From: Erysipelotrichaceae bacterium
Lineage (GTDB): Bacteria > Bacillota_I > Bacilli_A > Erysipelotrichales > Erysipelotrichaceae
Length of the DNA: 64,000 bases
Assembly: GCA_017512285.1 (NCBI GenBank)
Contig: JAFWGU010000023.1
Location: 93,944-157,943 of the forward strand
Direction: 5' to 3'
How positions within the stretch are numbered: the stretch's first letter is position 1; each line of letters begins with the position of its first letter. The notes under the pieces are model-generated. The model saw nothing but the letters and a program-made list of their open reading frames with translations. It ran no database searches and was not told the origin of the DNA. Shown here in pieces: positions 34,309 to 42,889 of this stretch. The position numbers were made by a program, and so were the translations under genes.

Positions 34309-34839
34309 ATGAACACACTGCAGAAACTGAGCGGACATTTCAACACCATTACTACCCATAAGCTTCTCGTGATGAAGCTGTGCTTTAAGATGGGCTTGTA
34401 CGCTCAGGGACTGCTTCATGACAATTCAAAGTATTCACCGGTGGAGTTCATCAGCGGTGTCAGATATTACCAGGGTGACAAGTCCCCCATCGTTGCGGAA
34501 ATAAGGGACCGCGGTTATTCTGAAGGCTGGCTGCATCACAAGGGTCATAACAAACATCACTGGCAGTACTGGATAACGGTAAAGAGAGGTCATCTTGAAC
34601 CTCTGGAGATGCCCTTGAGATACATCAAGGAAATGACCTGTGACCGCATAGCTGCCTGCATGGTCTATGAAAAGGAAAAGTATACCGATGCCAGTGCCCT
34701 GGCCTTTCTGGAAAACAGTGAAGAAAGAAAGCTCATGCCCGAACATACCTATCAGACGCTTAAAAAGTATCTTACCTGGGTCAGGGACTTGGGCATAGAC
34801 AAGGCATTTGAGATGATAAGAAAAGACGATGGCAATTAA
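34309..34839 (+). CDS. DUF5662 family protein
   Basis: 176-aa soluble protein. The histidine-rich pattern LLHDNSKYSPVEFISGVRYY, then WLHHKGHNKHHWQYW and MTCDRIAACMVYEKEKY, fits the DUF5662 family, often misnamed catalase. The spacing of His and Asp residues suggests a metal-dependent HD-like hydrolase, which is inference. The ATG lies 6 bases past a TAAGAT -10 element and has no ribosome site, so the mRNA may be leaderless. Its stop codon sits in the loop of a terminator shared with glpK. Confidence 0.75.
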   Translation: MNTLQKLSGHFNTITTHKLLVMKLCFKMGLYAQGLLHDNSKYSPVEFISGVRYYQGDKSPIVAEIRDRGYSEGWLHHKGHNKHHWQYWITVKRGHLEPLEMPLRYIKEMTCDRIAACMVYEKEKYTDASALAFLENSEERKLMPEHTYQTLKKYLTWVRDLGIDKAFEMIRKDDGN

Positions 34840-34850
34840 CCATCGTCTTT
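34822..34850. terminator. Shared terminator between the DUF5662 gene and glpK
   Basis: 11-bp perfect stem AAAGACGATGG/CCATCGTCTTT (34822-34832 with 34840-34850) around a 7-nt loop. A/T flanks on both sides let it serve both convergent genes. Confidence 0.88.
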
Positions 34851-34853
34851 GTT

Positions 34854-36332
34854 TTAGAATTCCATTGTAGCCTTTACGGCTTTCTTCCAGCCACCGACCA
34901 GCTTGCCCTGCTGAGTGATTGACATTTCCGGTTCGAATACCTTATCGACCTGATACTTTTCTCTTAACTCAGCATATGACGAGAACAGACCAATTGCCAG
35001 TCCAGCCAGCATGCAGGCACCCAAGGCAGTGGTCTCAAAGTTGACAGGTCTGATGATCCTTGTCTGCAGGATGTCAGACTGGAACTGCATCAGGTAGTTA
35101 TTGCGGCAGGCACCGCCGTCAACCTGCAGACTCTTTAATCTCATTCCGGTATCATCGATCAGAGCTTCAATTACGTCGTATGTCTGATAAGCCAGAGATT
35201 CCAGGGTAGCTCTTACCAGATGCTCATTTGTAGTTCCTCTGGTCAGTCCGAAGATCGCTCCCTTTACATTCTGATTCCAGTATGGTGCACCTAAGCCGGT
35301 AAAGGCCGGTACTACGTAAACTCCTGCAGAATCATTGACATTGTTGGCCAAAGCCTCACTTTCAGCTGCTGTCTTAATTATCTTGAGACCATCTCTAAGC
35401 CACTGTATGGCTGCTCCGGCAACGAATACTGAACCTTCCAGAACGTATTTTACGTCATCGCCGATCTTCCAGCCGACAGTTGACACCAGACCGGAATTGC
35501 TGTTGATCCTCATGTTGCCGGTATTGAACAGTAAGAAGCATCCGGTTCCGTATGTGTTCTTACACTGACCGGCATCATAACAGGTCTGACCGAATAAGGC
35601 AGCCTGCTGGTCACCTATGACTGAAGCTATAGGAGTCTTACATCCAAGTAAATCAGTATAGCCGTAGATGTGTGAAGAATCGTTGATTTCCGGCAGCATG
35701 TTGGCCGGAATGTTCCAGATGCTTAGCAGGTCTTCATCCCAGGTCAGGGAATCAATGTCCATGAGCATGGTTCTTGATGCGTTTGATACGTCGGTGATGT
35801 GCCTTTCACCATTGGTCAGCTTGTATACCAGCCAGCTGTCAACGGTACCGAACAGCAGTTCCCCATTGTCTGCCAGCAACTGACCATGATCAATGGTATC
35901 CAGGATCCAGCGGATCTTGCTGGCACTGAAGTACGGGTCGATAGTAAGGCCTGTCTTTTCCTGTACCAGAGTGCTGTAGCCCTGTCTGATCACCTTTTCG
36001 CAGAGATCATTTGTCTGTCTTGACTGCCATACAAGGGCGTTGTATACGGGCATTCCCGTCTTCTTGTTCCAGACGATCGTCGTTTCACGCTGGTTGGTGA
36101 TGCCTATTGCCTTGATGTCGGTATTCTTTAGGCCGGAATCTTCCAGAGCCTTGCGGCAGGCATACTTTACGCTTTCCCAGATAGCATCTGCATCCATTTC
36201 GACCCATCCTGGATGCGGGAAATAGTTGGGAATCTCCTGCTGAGCAATGGTCACGATGTTAAGATCCTCGTCAAAAATGATTGCTCTGGAACTGGTGGTT
36301 CCCTGGTCAATTGATAAGATGTAAGACTTCAT
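34854..36332 (-). CDS. glpK: Glycerol kinase
   Basis: 492-aa FGGY-family kinase forming glycerol 3-phosphate. Signatures are SIDQGTTSSRAIIFDE (about 6-21), NQRETTIVWNKKTG, GDQQAALFGQTCY and GGACRNNYLMQFQSDIL. The region HIYGYTDLLGCKTPI lacks the HPr-phosphorylated His (YHFYG) of enterococcal GlpK, so PTS activation by phosphorylation at that site is unlikely. No glpF or glpO is adjacent. A TATAAT-like -10 lies upstream near 36355, without a clear -35. Confidence 0.96.
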   Translation of the reverse strand: MKSYILSIDQGTTSSRAIIFDEDLNIVTIAQQEIPNYFPHPGWVEMDADAIWESVKYACRKALEDSGLKNTDIKAIGITNQRETTIVWNKKTGMPVYNALVWQSRQTNDLCEKVIRQGYSTLVQEKTGLTIDPYFSASKIRWILDTIDHGQLLADNGELLFGTVDSWLVYKLTNGERHITDVSNASRTMLMDIDSLTWDEDLLSIWNIPANMLPEINDSSHIYGYTDLLGCKTPIASVIGDQQAALFGQTCYDAGQCKNTYGTGCFLLFNTGNMRINSNSGLVSTVGWKIGDDVKYVLEGSVFVAGAAIQWLRDGLKIIKTAAESEALANNVNDSAGVYVVPAFTGLGAPYWNQNVKGAIFGLTRGTTNEHLVRATLESLAYQTYDVIEALIDDTGMRLKSLQVDGGACRNNYLMQFQSDILQTRIIRPVNFETTALGACMLAGLAIGLFSSYAELREKYQVDKVFEPEMSITQQGKLVGGWKKAVKATMEF

Positions 36333-36377
36333 ATATTATCCTCTCGTTTTTCTTAATTATAACATCTGTGTGCAAAC

Positions 36378-36406
36378 TTGAGGAAAAATTCTGTAAATGC
36401 TATCAT
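36378..36406 (+). promoter_or_regulatory. Promoter of the surface-protein gene
   Basis: TTGAGG (36378-36383), 17-bp spacer, TATCAT (36401-36406), followed 18 nt later by the ATG behind AGGTGG. Confidence 0.6.
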
Positions 36407-36423
36407 AGTTTTAGGTGGTAAAT

Positions 36424-37422
36424 ATGAAGAAAACACTATCGCTTTTATTATTGAGCGTCATGATGCTTGTAATGTTTGCTCCTGCATCTGCTGATGAATA
36501 TGAATCAACGCTTACCGGAACGACCGAGACGCATAACAAGGAAATGGTCGTCATCGACGTCCACATCAACGGCAGCGGCATCAACAACATCAAGGGTGAC
36601 GTAAACTTCTCCAGCAATGACCTGGCCATTTTCTCAATTGAAAAGAATGAGGAATTAAGAGACTGGGACCTGGAGTTCAATACATCCTCCCCTACCAAGA
36701 TATCGTTCTCCGGCAGTTCCGCAAATGACATTAACGGAGATACGGTTCTTTTCACAGTCAAGTTTGTCGTATTCAACGAGAGAACGACATTCACAAACGT
36801 TACCACCACCAACGTGCAGTCAGTCATGAGAGTCGTCGAGAGGATCATTACCAACCAGGATCAGATCGATGAAGCTCAGAGAAACAAGGACAACGCCATG
36901 ACTGAGGAAATGGCTGAAAGCATCGTCATTCCTGATCCGATTTACAGAGAACAGGTCAATGAATACATGCAGAACTTCACTGATGCCAACATTGACATCA
37001 ACGTGACTGCCAAGCTTTCTGAAAACTGCTATCTCAAGAGCGTTGAAGTCAGAAACGGTACTCTTACCCCTGCATTCAACAAGCTGACCAATTCATATAA
37101 GATCGAAGTAACGAAGAAGAACGAACCTGTAGACATTACTGCCCTGGCTGAACTTGACAGTTCAACGGTAGAGATCGGCAAGGAACTAAACGGGCAGATC
37201 GTCGTCACGGTAATTGCTGAAGATGAATCGGTAAACTCTTACGTGTTCAAAATTGAAAGAACCGGCAGTAACAGCCCAGCCGGTCCGGGTTCTGACAGTC
37301 ATGACAATCCCAATAAGCTTAACGGCATGACCATTGCCATTCTGGCAGGTCTGGGAGTGATCGCAGCCGGATTCATTGGAATTGGCGGCTATTATGTCTA
37401 TCAGGGTTCCAGAGACGAATAA
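36424..37422 (+). CDS. Exported membrane-anchored protein with cohesin-like and cadherin-like beta-sandwich domains
   Basis: 332 aa. Signal peptide at 1-25 (KKTLSLLLLSVMMLVMFAPA). Residues 30-130 form a beta-rich domain resembling cohesin-type modules (VVIDVHINGSGINNIKGDV, DLAIFSIEKN). After a charged linker (about 140-195), residues 200-280 fit the cadherin-like beta-sandwich PF12733: LKSVEVRNGTLTPAFN, SYKIEV and SVNSYVFKIERTG. A Gly/Ser/Pro linker and one TM segment (about 300-322) end in a short basic/acidic tail. The start at 36424 is chosen over the GTG inside its ribosome site. Probably an adhesive or structural surface protein; no enzyme motif is seen. Confidence 0.75.
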   Translation: MKKTLSLLLLSVMMLVMFAPASADEYESTLTGTTETHNKEMVVIDVHINGSGINNIKGDVNFSSNDLAIFSIEKNEELRDWDLEFNTSSPTKISFSGSSANDINGDTVLFTVKFVVFNERTTFTNVTTTNVQSVMRVVERIITNQDQIDEAQRNKDNAMTEEMAESIVIPDPIYREQVNEYMQNFTDANIDINVTAKLSENCYLKSVEVRNGTLTPAFNKLTNSYKIEVTKKNEPVDITALAELDSSTVEIGKELNGQIVVTVIAEDESVNSYVFKIERTGSNSPAGPGSDSHDNPNKLNGMTIAILAGLGVIAAGFIGIGGYYVYQGSRDE

Positions 37423-37437
37423 CTAAAAGACACATTA

Positions 37438-37467
37438 AAAACCGGGTGAATGGTCATCCGGGTTTTT
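37438..37467 (+). terminator. Terminator after the surface-protein gene
   Basis: AACCGGGTGA pairs with TCATCCGGGTT with one bulged base, short ATGG loop, then six T ending near 37467. It faces the convergent mrp gene. Confidence 0.85.
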
Positions 37468-37474
37468 TCATGTC

Positions 37475-38254
37475 CTAGAGCTGTTCAATTCTGGCCTTGA
37501 GGATTTCCAGACCTTCAACTTCGGCTTTTTCAAGTTCGCCGGCATCACATGCCCTGGCGATCTTTGGATCAAGCGGCAGTCTGGCAATTACCTCAATGTC
37601 ATTTTCTTCGGCTATCTTGCTGGTATCTCCAAACAGCGATACTCTGTGTCCGCACTCGTCGCAGATCACATAGCTCATGTTCTCAACGATGCCCAGAACC
37701 GGAATCTCCATCTGCTCAGCCATTGAGAGTGATTTCTCAACGATGAGTGATACCAGATCCTGCGGTGTGGTAACGATGATAACGCCATCTAGCGGCAATG
37801 ACTGGAAGATGGTAAGAGGTACGTCACCTGTTCCCGGAGGAAGGTCAACGAACATGTAGTCTACGTCCTTCCAAATCACTTCAGTATAGAACTGCTTGAT
37901 GATACTTGTGATCAGCGGTGAACGCCATATGATCGCCTGCTTCGGATCGTCAAGCATCAGGTTGGCACTTACCACCTGAATGCCCGTGGATGTGACCTTT
38001 GGGATTATTCCCTCCTCAGTTGCATAGAGCTTATCTTCAAGTCCGAAGATCTGCGGAATGCTTGGGCCGGTTATGTCGGCATCCAGAATGGCGCATCTGT
38101 ATCCTGCCTTCTGCATAGTAATGGCAGCCAGTGATGTTACCAGTGACTTGCCTACACCGCCCTTGCCGCTTACTACGGCTATGATTTTCTTAATACTGCT
38201 CTGTTCTTTCGGCTTCAGCAAAAACTGAGCCTTGAATTGTTCCTTTGCTGACAT
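37475..38254 (-). CDS. mrp: Mrp/NBP35 family iron-sulfur carrier ATPase
   Basis: 259-aa P-loop ATPase (ApbC/Mrp) that carries and transfers Fe-S clusters. Deviant Walker A VVSGKGGVGKSLVTS (about 27-41), DADITGPSIPQIFGLE, YMFVDLPPGTGDVPLTIFQS and the cluster-binding pair of cysteines in YVICDECGHRVSLFG (about 196-199) are present. The N-terminal DUF59 domain of longer Mrp proteins is absent. The start at 38254 is the second ATG; the first lies inside the ribosome site and the kinase gene. It is downstream of two-component system 2 and probably cotranscribed. Confidence 0.92.
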   Translation of the reverse strand: MSAKEQFKAQFLLKPKEQSSIKKIIAVVSGKGGVGKSLVTSLAAITMQKAGYRCAILDADITGPSIPQIFGLEDKLYATEEGIIPKVTSTGIQVVSANLMLDDPKQAIIWRSPLITSIIKQFYTEVIWKDVDYMFVDLPPGTGDVPLTIFQSLPLDGVIIVTTPQDLVSLIVEKSLSMAEQMEIPVLGIVENMSYVICDECGHRVSLFGDTSKIAEENDIEVIARLPLDPKIARACDAGELEKAEVEGLEILKARIEQL

Positions 38255-38255
38255 G

Positions 38256-39725
38256 CTATACCTCATTTTCTTCTAAAGGCAGCCTGAACCAGAAGTCTGA
38301 TCCCCTGCTGACCTCACTTTCGACACCGTATTCCGCTTTATGCAGATCAAGTATCGTTCTTACTATTGATAGACCCAATCCGCTTCCTGTTTCCGGTCTG
38401 ACGTGAGTCTTGTCTACCTTGTAGTATCTCTGCCATATTAGCGGCAGTTCATCTTTCGGTATGCCCTCACCGTGATCAATGATGTCAAATCTCATCATTC
38501 CATCATTGACGGCTGCCTTGAGTATTACCGTTTTGTCTTCACCCGCATGGGTGATGGCGTTATTGATCAGGTTATAGAGAACCTGCTCCAGTCTCTGCTT
38601 ATCTGCCCTGATGTAGTAATCCTTATCCTCGGCATCAAGTATCAGCTTATAGCCATTTGTTTCCAGGAACTTGCTGTAGGTATTCTGAACTGAAACCAGC
38701 ATGTCCATTACGTTTATGGATGTAGGTGCCAGTTCAATGTTGCCTGACTGCAGTTTGGAAATGTCAAGCATGTTATTGACCAGAGAAGTCAGTCTTTCTG
38801 CTTCATCTATGATCACCTGAATATTTTCCCGGTTGTTTTCACCGGGAATGTCTCTGATCAGTTCTCCATAACCGGAAATCATGGTCAGAGGCGTACGCAG
38901 GTCATGCGATACATTGGCAATCAGATCCTTTGTCATCTGATCTGCCTTTTTCAGTTGCGTAACGGTTTCATTGAGAGAATCACTCAGCTGCTCGATCTCT
39001 CTGTATCCCTTGCCGTCGAAGGTAACGTTCAGGTTGCCTGTTGACATGATCCTGGTCTTTTCATTCAGCTGTTCAATAGGTTTGGAAATTATCCTCGAAG
39101 ATACTGTGGACAGTATCCCGGCAACAATGACAAGTCCGATTGAAATGATGATCAGCTGGACCCTGATAGCAGATACAGTTGAATCTACCGGTAACAGGTC
39201 ACCGATAATGACGACAAACACCACATCACCATTATAGTCTACCGCTGAGGCCCCATAGGCTATCAAGTTGGGATCATTATTATCTTTTTCCGAATAGGAA
39301 ACAGTACTGTTTGGCCCTTTTTCGCCTCTGGTTGAAACATACAGAGTCTTACTGGTACTGTTGAGCAGATTGTCCGTCAGTTCAGCGATCCTGTACTGGA
39401 AGTTTCTGCCCATCAGATTCATCATGTTGTTTTCAGCCGCTACGAGATAGCGGTCCTGTTCAACGTTGTAGATGACAACCGATATGTTATTGCCTCTGAA
39501 GGCATCGGTCATTGAGTTATTCAGACTCTCATAGGGATTTTCAGAGATGATACCTATGATCTCATCAGAAGAATTTCTGATCTGAGTCTTTCTGATGAAC
39601 TTATAGGTAGTATCCATGAAGAGTATCTGCAATACCCACATGAATACGATCATTACGATGGCAAATATTGAGAAGTATCCAAACAGCCTGCGACGCAGGT
39701 TGGTCCCCTTGTTTTCAGGCTTCAA
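38256..39725 (-). CDS. Sensor histidine kinase of two-component system 2
   Basis: 489-aa membrane kinase. TM1 is at about 15-37, an extracytoplasmic region of about 130 residues follows (RYLVAAENNMMNLMGRN, YGASAVDYNGDVVFVV), TM2 at about 175-198, HAMP at about 200-250. The acceptor box is ANVSHDLRTPLTMISGYG (His near 266), the N box EQVLYNLINNAITH, and the ATP-binding loops DHGEGIP and GSGLGLSI. Translation starts at a TTG overlapping the regulator stop, as in system 1. The ligand is unknown. Confidence 0.92.
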   Translation of the reverse strand: MKPENKGTNLRRRLFGYFSIFAIVMIVFMWVLQILFMDTTYKFIRKTQIRNSSDEIIGIISENPYESLNNSMTDAFRGNNISVVIYNVEQDRYLVAAENNMMNLMGRNFQYRIAELTDNLLNSTSKTLYVSTRGEKGPNSTVSYSEKDNNDPNLIAYGASAVDYNGDVVFVVIIGDLLPVDSTVSAIRVQLIIISIGLVIVAGILSTVSSRIISKPIEQLNEKTRIMSTGNLNVTFDGKGYREIEQLSDSLNETVTQLKKADQMTKDLIANVSHDLRTPLTMISGYGELIRDIPGENNRENIQVIIDEAERLTSLVNNMLDISKLQSGNIELAPTSINVMDMLVSVQNTYSKFLETNGYKLILDAEDKDYYIRADKQRLEQVLYNLINNAITHAGEDKTVILKAAVNDGMMRFDIIDHGEGIPKDELPLIWQRYYKVDKTHVRPETGSGLGLSIVRTILDLHKAEYGVESEVSRGSDFWFRLPLEENEV

Positions 39726-40389
39726 AGCGGTAACCTACCCCTCTTACGGTGACGATGAATTTCTGATAGGCGCCAAGTGACTTTCTTAACAGCTTGATGT
39801 GAGTATCAAGCGTACGGTCATCTCCATAGTAGTCATATCCCCATACCTCGGTAAGCAGTTTTTCCCTGCTCAAGGCAATGTTGCGGTTTCTGGAGAGATA
39901 GAACAGAAGTTCATACTCCTTTGGAGACATGTCTACTCTTTTGCCGTCAACGGTAACGATCCTGGCTGTATAGTCAATGGTGAGTCCTTCATAACTGACA
40001 ACGTCATTTGCCTCAGCCGCACCTGTGCTGCTTCTTCTGTTGAGAATGGCCTGGATCCTCATCATCAGTTCCTTGACGGAGAACGGCTTGACGACATAGT
40101 CATCAACGCCTACCTCAAAGCCATGGATCCTGTCATATTCCTCGCCTCTGGCTGATAACATGATGACAGGCGTAGCCTTCATCCTGCGTATGGCCTTGAC
40201 GGCACTGAAACCGTCCAGATCCGGCATCATGACATCCATGACTATCAAGTCATAATCATTCTGTTCGGCCATTCTGACCGCTGTAAAACCGTCAGAAGCC
40301 TCATCAACTTCATGCCCCTCGAATACGGCATATTTTCTGATCAGTTCCCTGATCTTAACTTCATCGTCAACAATCAATAATCTTGCCAT
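39715..40389 (-). CDS. OmpR/PhoB-family response regulator of system 2
   Basis: 224-aa regulator. The receiver has IVDDEVKIRELIR, the phospho-acceptor LIVMDVMMPDLDG (about 53), VIMLSARG and YVVKPFSVKEL; the winged helix ends in LDTHIKLLRKSLG and VRGVGYRF. The start at 40389 (MARLLIVDDE) is preferred over a GTG three codons upstream, which belongs to the GAGGTG ribosome site. Two TGAAGATT direct repeats upstream suggest that it regulates its own promoter. It resembles the regulator at 8156-8827, with sensor order and TTG coupling the same. Confidence 0.93.
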   Translation of the reverse strand: MARLLIVDDEVKIRELIRKYAVFEGHEVDEASDGFTAVRMAEQNDYDLIVMDVMMPDLDGFSAVKAIRRMKATPVIMLSARGEEYDRIHGFEVGVDDYVVKPFSVKELMMRIQAILNRRSSTGAAEANDVVSYEGLTIDYTARIVTVDGKRVDMSPKEYELLFYLSRNRNIALSREKLLTEVWGYDYYGDDRTLDTHIKLLRKSLGAYQKFIVTVRGVGYRFEA

Positions 40390-40407
40390 CTTGTTCACCT
40401 CACAGTA

Positions 40408-40443
40408 ATCTTACACACTTAAAGTGAAGATTAGCTGAAGATT
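40408..40443 (-). promoter_or_regulatory. Promoter of two-component system 2 with direct-repeat operator
   Basis: Minus strand -10 TAAGAT (40408-40413). In place of a good -35 there are two copies of TGAAGATT as read on the plus strand (40425-40432 and 40436-40443), spaced 11 bp. This is the layout of OmpR-family binding sites overlapping an activator-dependent -35. Confidence 0.55.
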
Positions 40444-40461
40444 GCATACACTTATGCTGAA

Positions 40462-40713
40462 TTATCCCTTTAAACCATCAGCCTGACGCTGCATGTTTTC
40501 AATGACAACATCATGAATGTCACCAAGGGATGCACAGTATTCCAGCACTTCCCATGGCTTGTTTGTATGGAAATGGATCTTGATCAGATCTTCATCACCA
40601 ACGGCCAGGAGGCTGTCGCCCTCAAAATGCTCAACAATGTAGTCAAAGATCTCATCTTCATCAAGATCATGTCCGGCAATCAGTAACTGCGTATCAAACT
40701 TGAATTCCAACAT
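40462..40713 (-). CDS. Stand-alone FakA/YloV C-terminal-domain-like protein
   Basis: 83 aa. It matches the last domain of FakA (YloV, the fatty-acid kinase with an N-terminal Dak2 domain): FDTQLLIAG, the GDSLLAVGDEDLIKIHFHTN core (about 32-51), PWEVLEYCASLGDIHDVVIE and ENMQRQ at the end. The Dak2 and middle domains are missing and no remnant is seen upstream; alr ends 3 nt before its ATG. The Cys of the usual YCTE is Asp here. It might be a regulator or docking partner of FakA/FakB; no catalytic function is expected. Confidence 0.75.
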   Translation of the reverse strand: MLEFKFDTQLLIAGHDLDEDEIFDYIVEHFEGDSLLAVGDEDLIKIHFHTNKPWEVLEYCASLGDIHDVVIENMQRQADGLKG

Positions 40714-40716
40714 AAA

Positions 40717-41847
40717 CTACTTCCTTTCGTCAATGTAATATCTCGTAGCTCTGGGCATGATCCTTGAAGCTACTTCATGACCGATCGAACCAGCCCATTC
40801 GGACAGCTGTTCCATGGTGATTGTCTCATCACCATCGGTCCCAATCAGTGTTACGATATCTTCTCTTTCAGCATCGATTCCCGTAACGTCTATCATCATC
40901 TGATCCATGCAGATCCTGCCGACAACGGGAACCTTATGTCCTCTTACCAGAACAAACGCGTTGCCGGTAAGACTTCTTGGATAACCGTCTGCGTAACCGC
41001 AGGATACGGTTGCGATCTTTCTCTCTCCCTCAGCATGGTATATTCTGCCGTATGACACGGATTCCTGATCTCTTATGGTCTTCACGTATTCAATCTTTGA
41101 ATAGAAACTCATGACAGGTCTTGTCTCATAACGGTCATGTATTTCACCGACATTGAAGCCGTACAGCATGAATCCGGGTCTGAAGGCGTCATACTCATGA
41201 TCAGGATAATTCAGGAATCCGCTGGAAGCTGATACGTGTCTTCTTCCCGTTTCATAGCCAAACGCTCTTACGCGGTTAATGAATGAATCATAGCGACTGT
41301 ACTGCTCCAGAGTGAACTCCCTGTCACTTTCCGCAAATGAGTCCGCGCAGCACAAATGTGTGAATATGCCGTTGACATGCAGATGAGAAAGTCCAAAAAG
41401 ATTTCGGATCACATCATCATCGCAATCCCAGTCAACGCCGATCCTTCTCATGCCTGTATCAACCTTGAGCTCAGTATTAACGGTGATTCCACGTTCTGCA
41501 GCCCAGTTGTTGAGATCCTCGGCATGTTCAGCACTTGCCAGAGTCATGATAACATCATTATCCACAGCGTTCTGCCATTGTGATCTGTCTACGTATCCCA
41601 GAATGAGAATGCTGCCTGTTATGCCGGCATTTCTTAATTCCAGAGCCTCATCAAGACAGGCAACACCGAAATCGGTAATGCCTTCTTCTGCCATTGTTCT
41701 CGCAACTTCTACGGCACCATGACCGTATCCATCTGCCTTTACAATAGCGATTGGCTTCATTCTGTGGTTGCAGAAGTCAAGCATGTTTCTTACATTGAGT
41801 CTCAGGTTATAGAGATTGACTTCTACCCAGCATCTGGTTTTATTCAT
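40717..41847 (-). CDS. alr: Alanine racemase
   Basis: 376-aa PLP enzyme making D-alanine for peptidoglycan. The PLP-binding Lys is in AIVKADGYGHGAVEVA (about 34-49), the catalytic Tyr in VSYGRIYHAEGERKIA, and GYADGYPRSLTGN and VVGRICMDQMMIDVTG are conserved. It overlaps ddl by 8 nt, forming murF-ddl-alr, a coherent D-Ala-D-Ala branch. Confidence 0.96.
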   Translation of the reverse strand: MNKTRCWVEVNLYNLRLNVRNMLDFCNHRMKPIAIVKADGYGHGAVEVARTMAEEGITDFGVACLDEALELRNAGITGSILILGYVDRSQWQNAVDNDVIMTLASAEHAEDLNNWAAERGITVNTELKVDTGMRRIGVDWDCDDDVIRNLFGLSHLHVNGIFTHLCCADSFAESDREFTLEQYSRYDSFINRVRAFGYETGRRHVSASSGFLNYPDHEYDAFRPGFMLYGFNVGEIHDRYETRPVMSFYSKIEYVKTIRDQESVSYGRIYHAEGERKIATVSCGYADGYPRSLTGNAFVLVRGHKVPVVGRICMDQMMIDVTGIDAEREDIVTLIGTDGDETITMEQLSEWAGSIGHEVASRIMPRATRYYIDERK

Positions 41848-42889
41848 GCGAATCCCTCTTCATGGCTGCGTCAATGAGCATGTTGAGCAGTGTTCTGTAG
41901 TCAGTTCCTGCTCCTTTGAAACTTGCCGGGTACAGACTGTGTGACGTAAATCCCGGAATCAGATTGATTTCATTGAATACGATCCTGTCTCCGGCAAAGA
42001 AGTCAGCCCTGCCCATTACGTTACAGCCTAAGGCCTTGTAAACGATCTTGGCAAGTCTCTTGACCTCATCCATCTGTTCCCTGGTAAGATTCTTGCTTGG
42101 AACATAGATGTTGGTCATGTAGCCGTCATATTTCTCTTCATAGCCGTACATTTCCGTTTCAACAACTACTTCAAATACTTCTCCTGTTATATCATCGCCC
42201 AGAATGCCGCATCCTACTTCCGTACCGGAAATGAATTCCTCAGCAAGGATCTTTTCATCATAGGCAAAGGCATCGCTGATGCCTTTTGCGAAGCTTTCTC
42301 TGTCGGTTATCTTATGAGCGCCAAAAGATGAACCCTCCTTGCTCGGCTTTACATAGAACGGCAGTCCGAACTTTTCCGTTAACATTTCATAAAGCTTATC
42401 AACATGAATGAGGTCTGATCTGTGCAATGGCATGTATTTTGCCATAGGTACTCCATAGCTTTCAGCAACCAGATGCGTAAATTCCTTGTCCATCGCAATG
42501 GCGCTGCTGGTAATGTCGCATGAAACACATGGGATGCCGTTTAACTGGCACAAACCCTGAATAGTTCCGTCTTCCCCATTACGTCCATGCAGTACCGGGA
42601 AGATGACGTCAACATACTGATATCTGTTACTTTTTGTCTCATAGAAACCGTGATGAGCAGGATTCGTTGAAAGAATTACTTCCTCATTTTCCGGATCCTT
42701 TTCCCAGTCTCCGTTTTCAATCTTATCTATTGAGCCACTGTAATGAAGCCAGCAGCCATCTCTGGTAATGCCTACCATGTATATGTCATATTTCTCATCC
42801 AGATTTGCCAGTACTGATGATACGGACATCAGACTGACAGGATGTTCGTGACTCTGTCCACCGAATAATACACCTAATTTAATTCCCAT
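41840..42889 (-). CDS. ddl: D-alanine--D-alanine ligase
   Basis: 349-aa ATP-grasp ligase joining two D-alanines. Blocks are VLFGGQSHEHPVSLMS (about 7-22), FPVLHGRNGEDGTIQGL, PFYVKPSKEGSSFGAHK and FNEINLIPGFTSHSLYP. The YxxP-type omega-loop differs from textbook enterobacterial Ddl, but the serine and metal ligands are in place. The neighbours murF and alr provide the next and previous steps. Confidence 0.96.
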   Translation of the reverse strand: MGIKLGVLFGGQSHEHPVSLMSVSSVLANLDEKYDIYMVGITRDGCWLHYSGSIDKIENGDWEKDPENEEVILSTNPAHHGFYETKSNRYQYVDVIFPVLHGRNGEDGTIQGLCQLNGIPCVSCDITSSAIAMDKEFTHLVAESYGVPMAKYMPLHRSDLIHVDKLYEMLTEKFGLPFYVKPSKEGSSFGAHKITDRESFAKGISDAFAYDEKILAEEFISGTEVGCGILGDDITGEVFEVVVETEMYGYEEKYDGYMTNIYVPSKNLTREQMDEVKRLAKIVYKALGCNVMGRADFFAGDRIVFNEINLIPGFTSHSLYPASFKGAGTDYRTLLNMLIDAAMKRDSHE

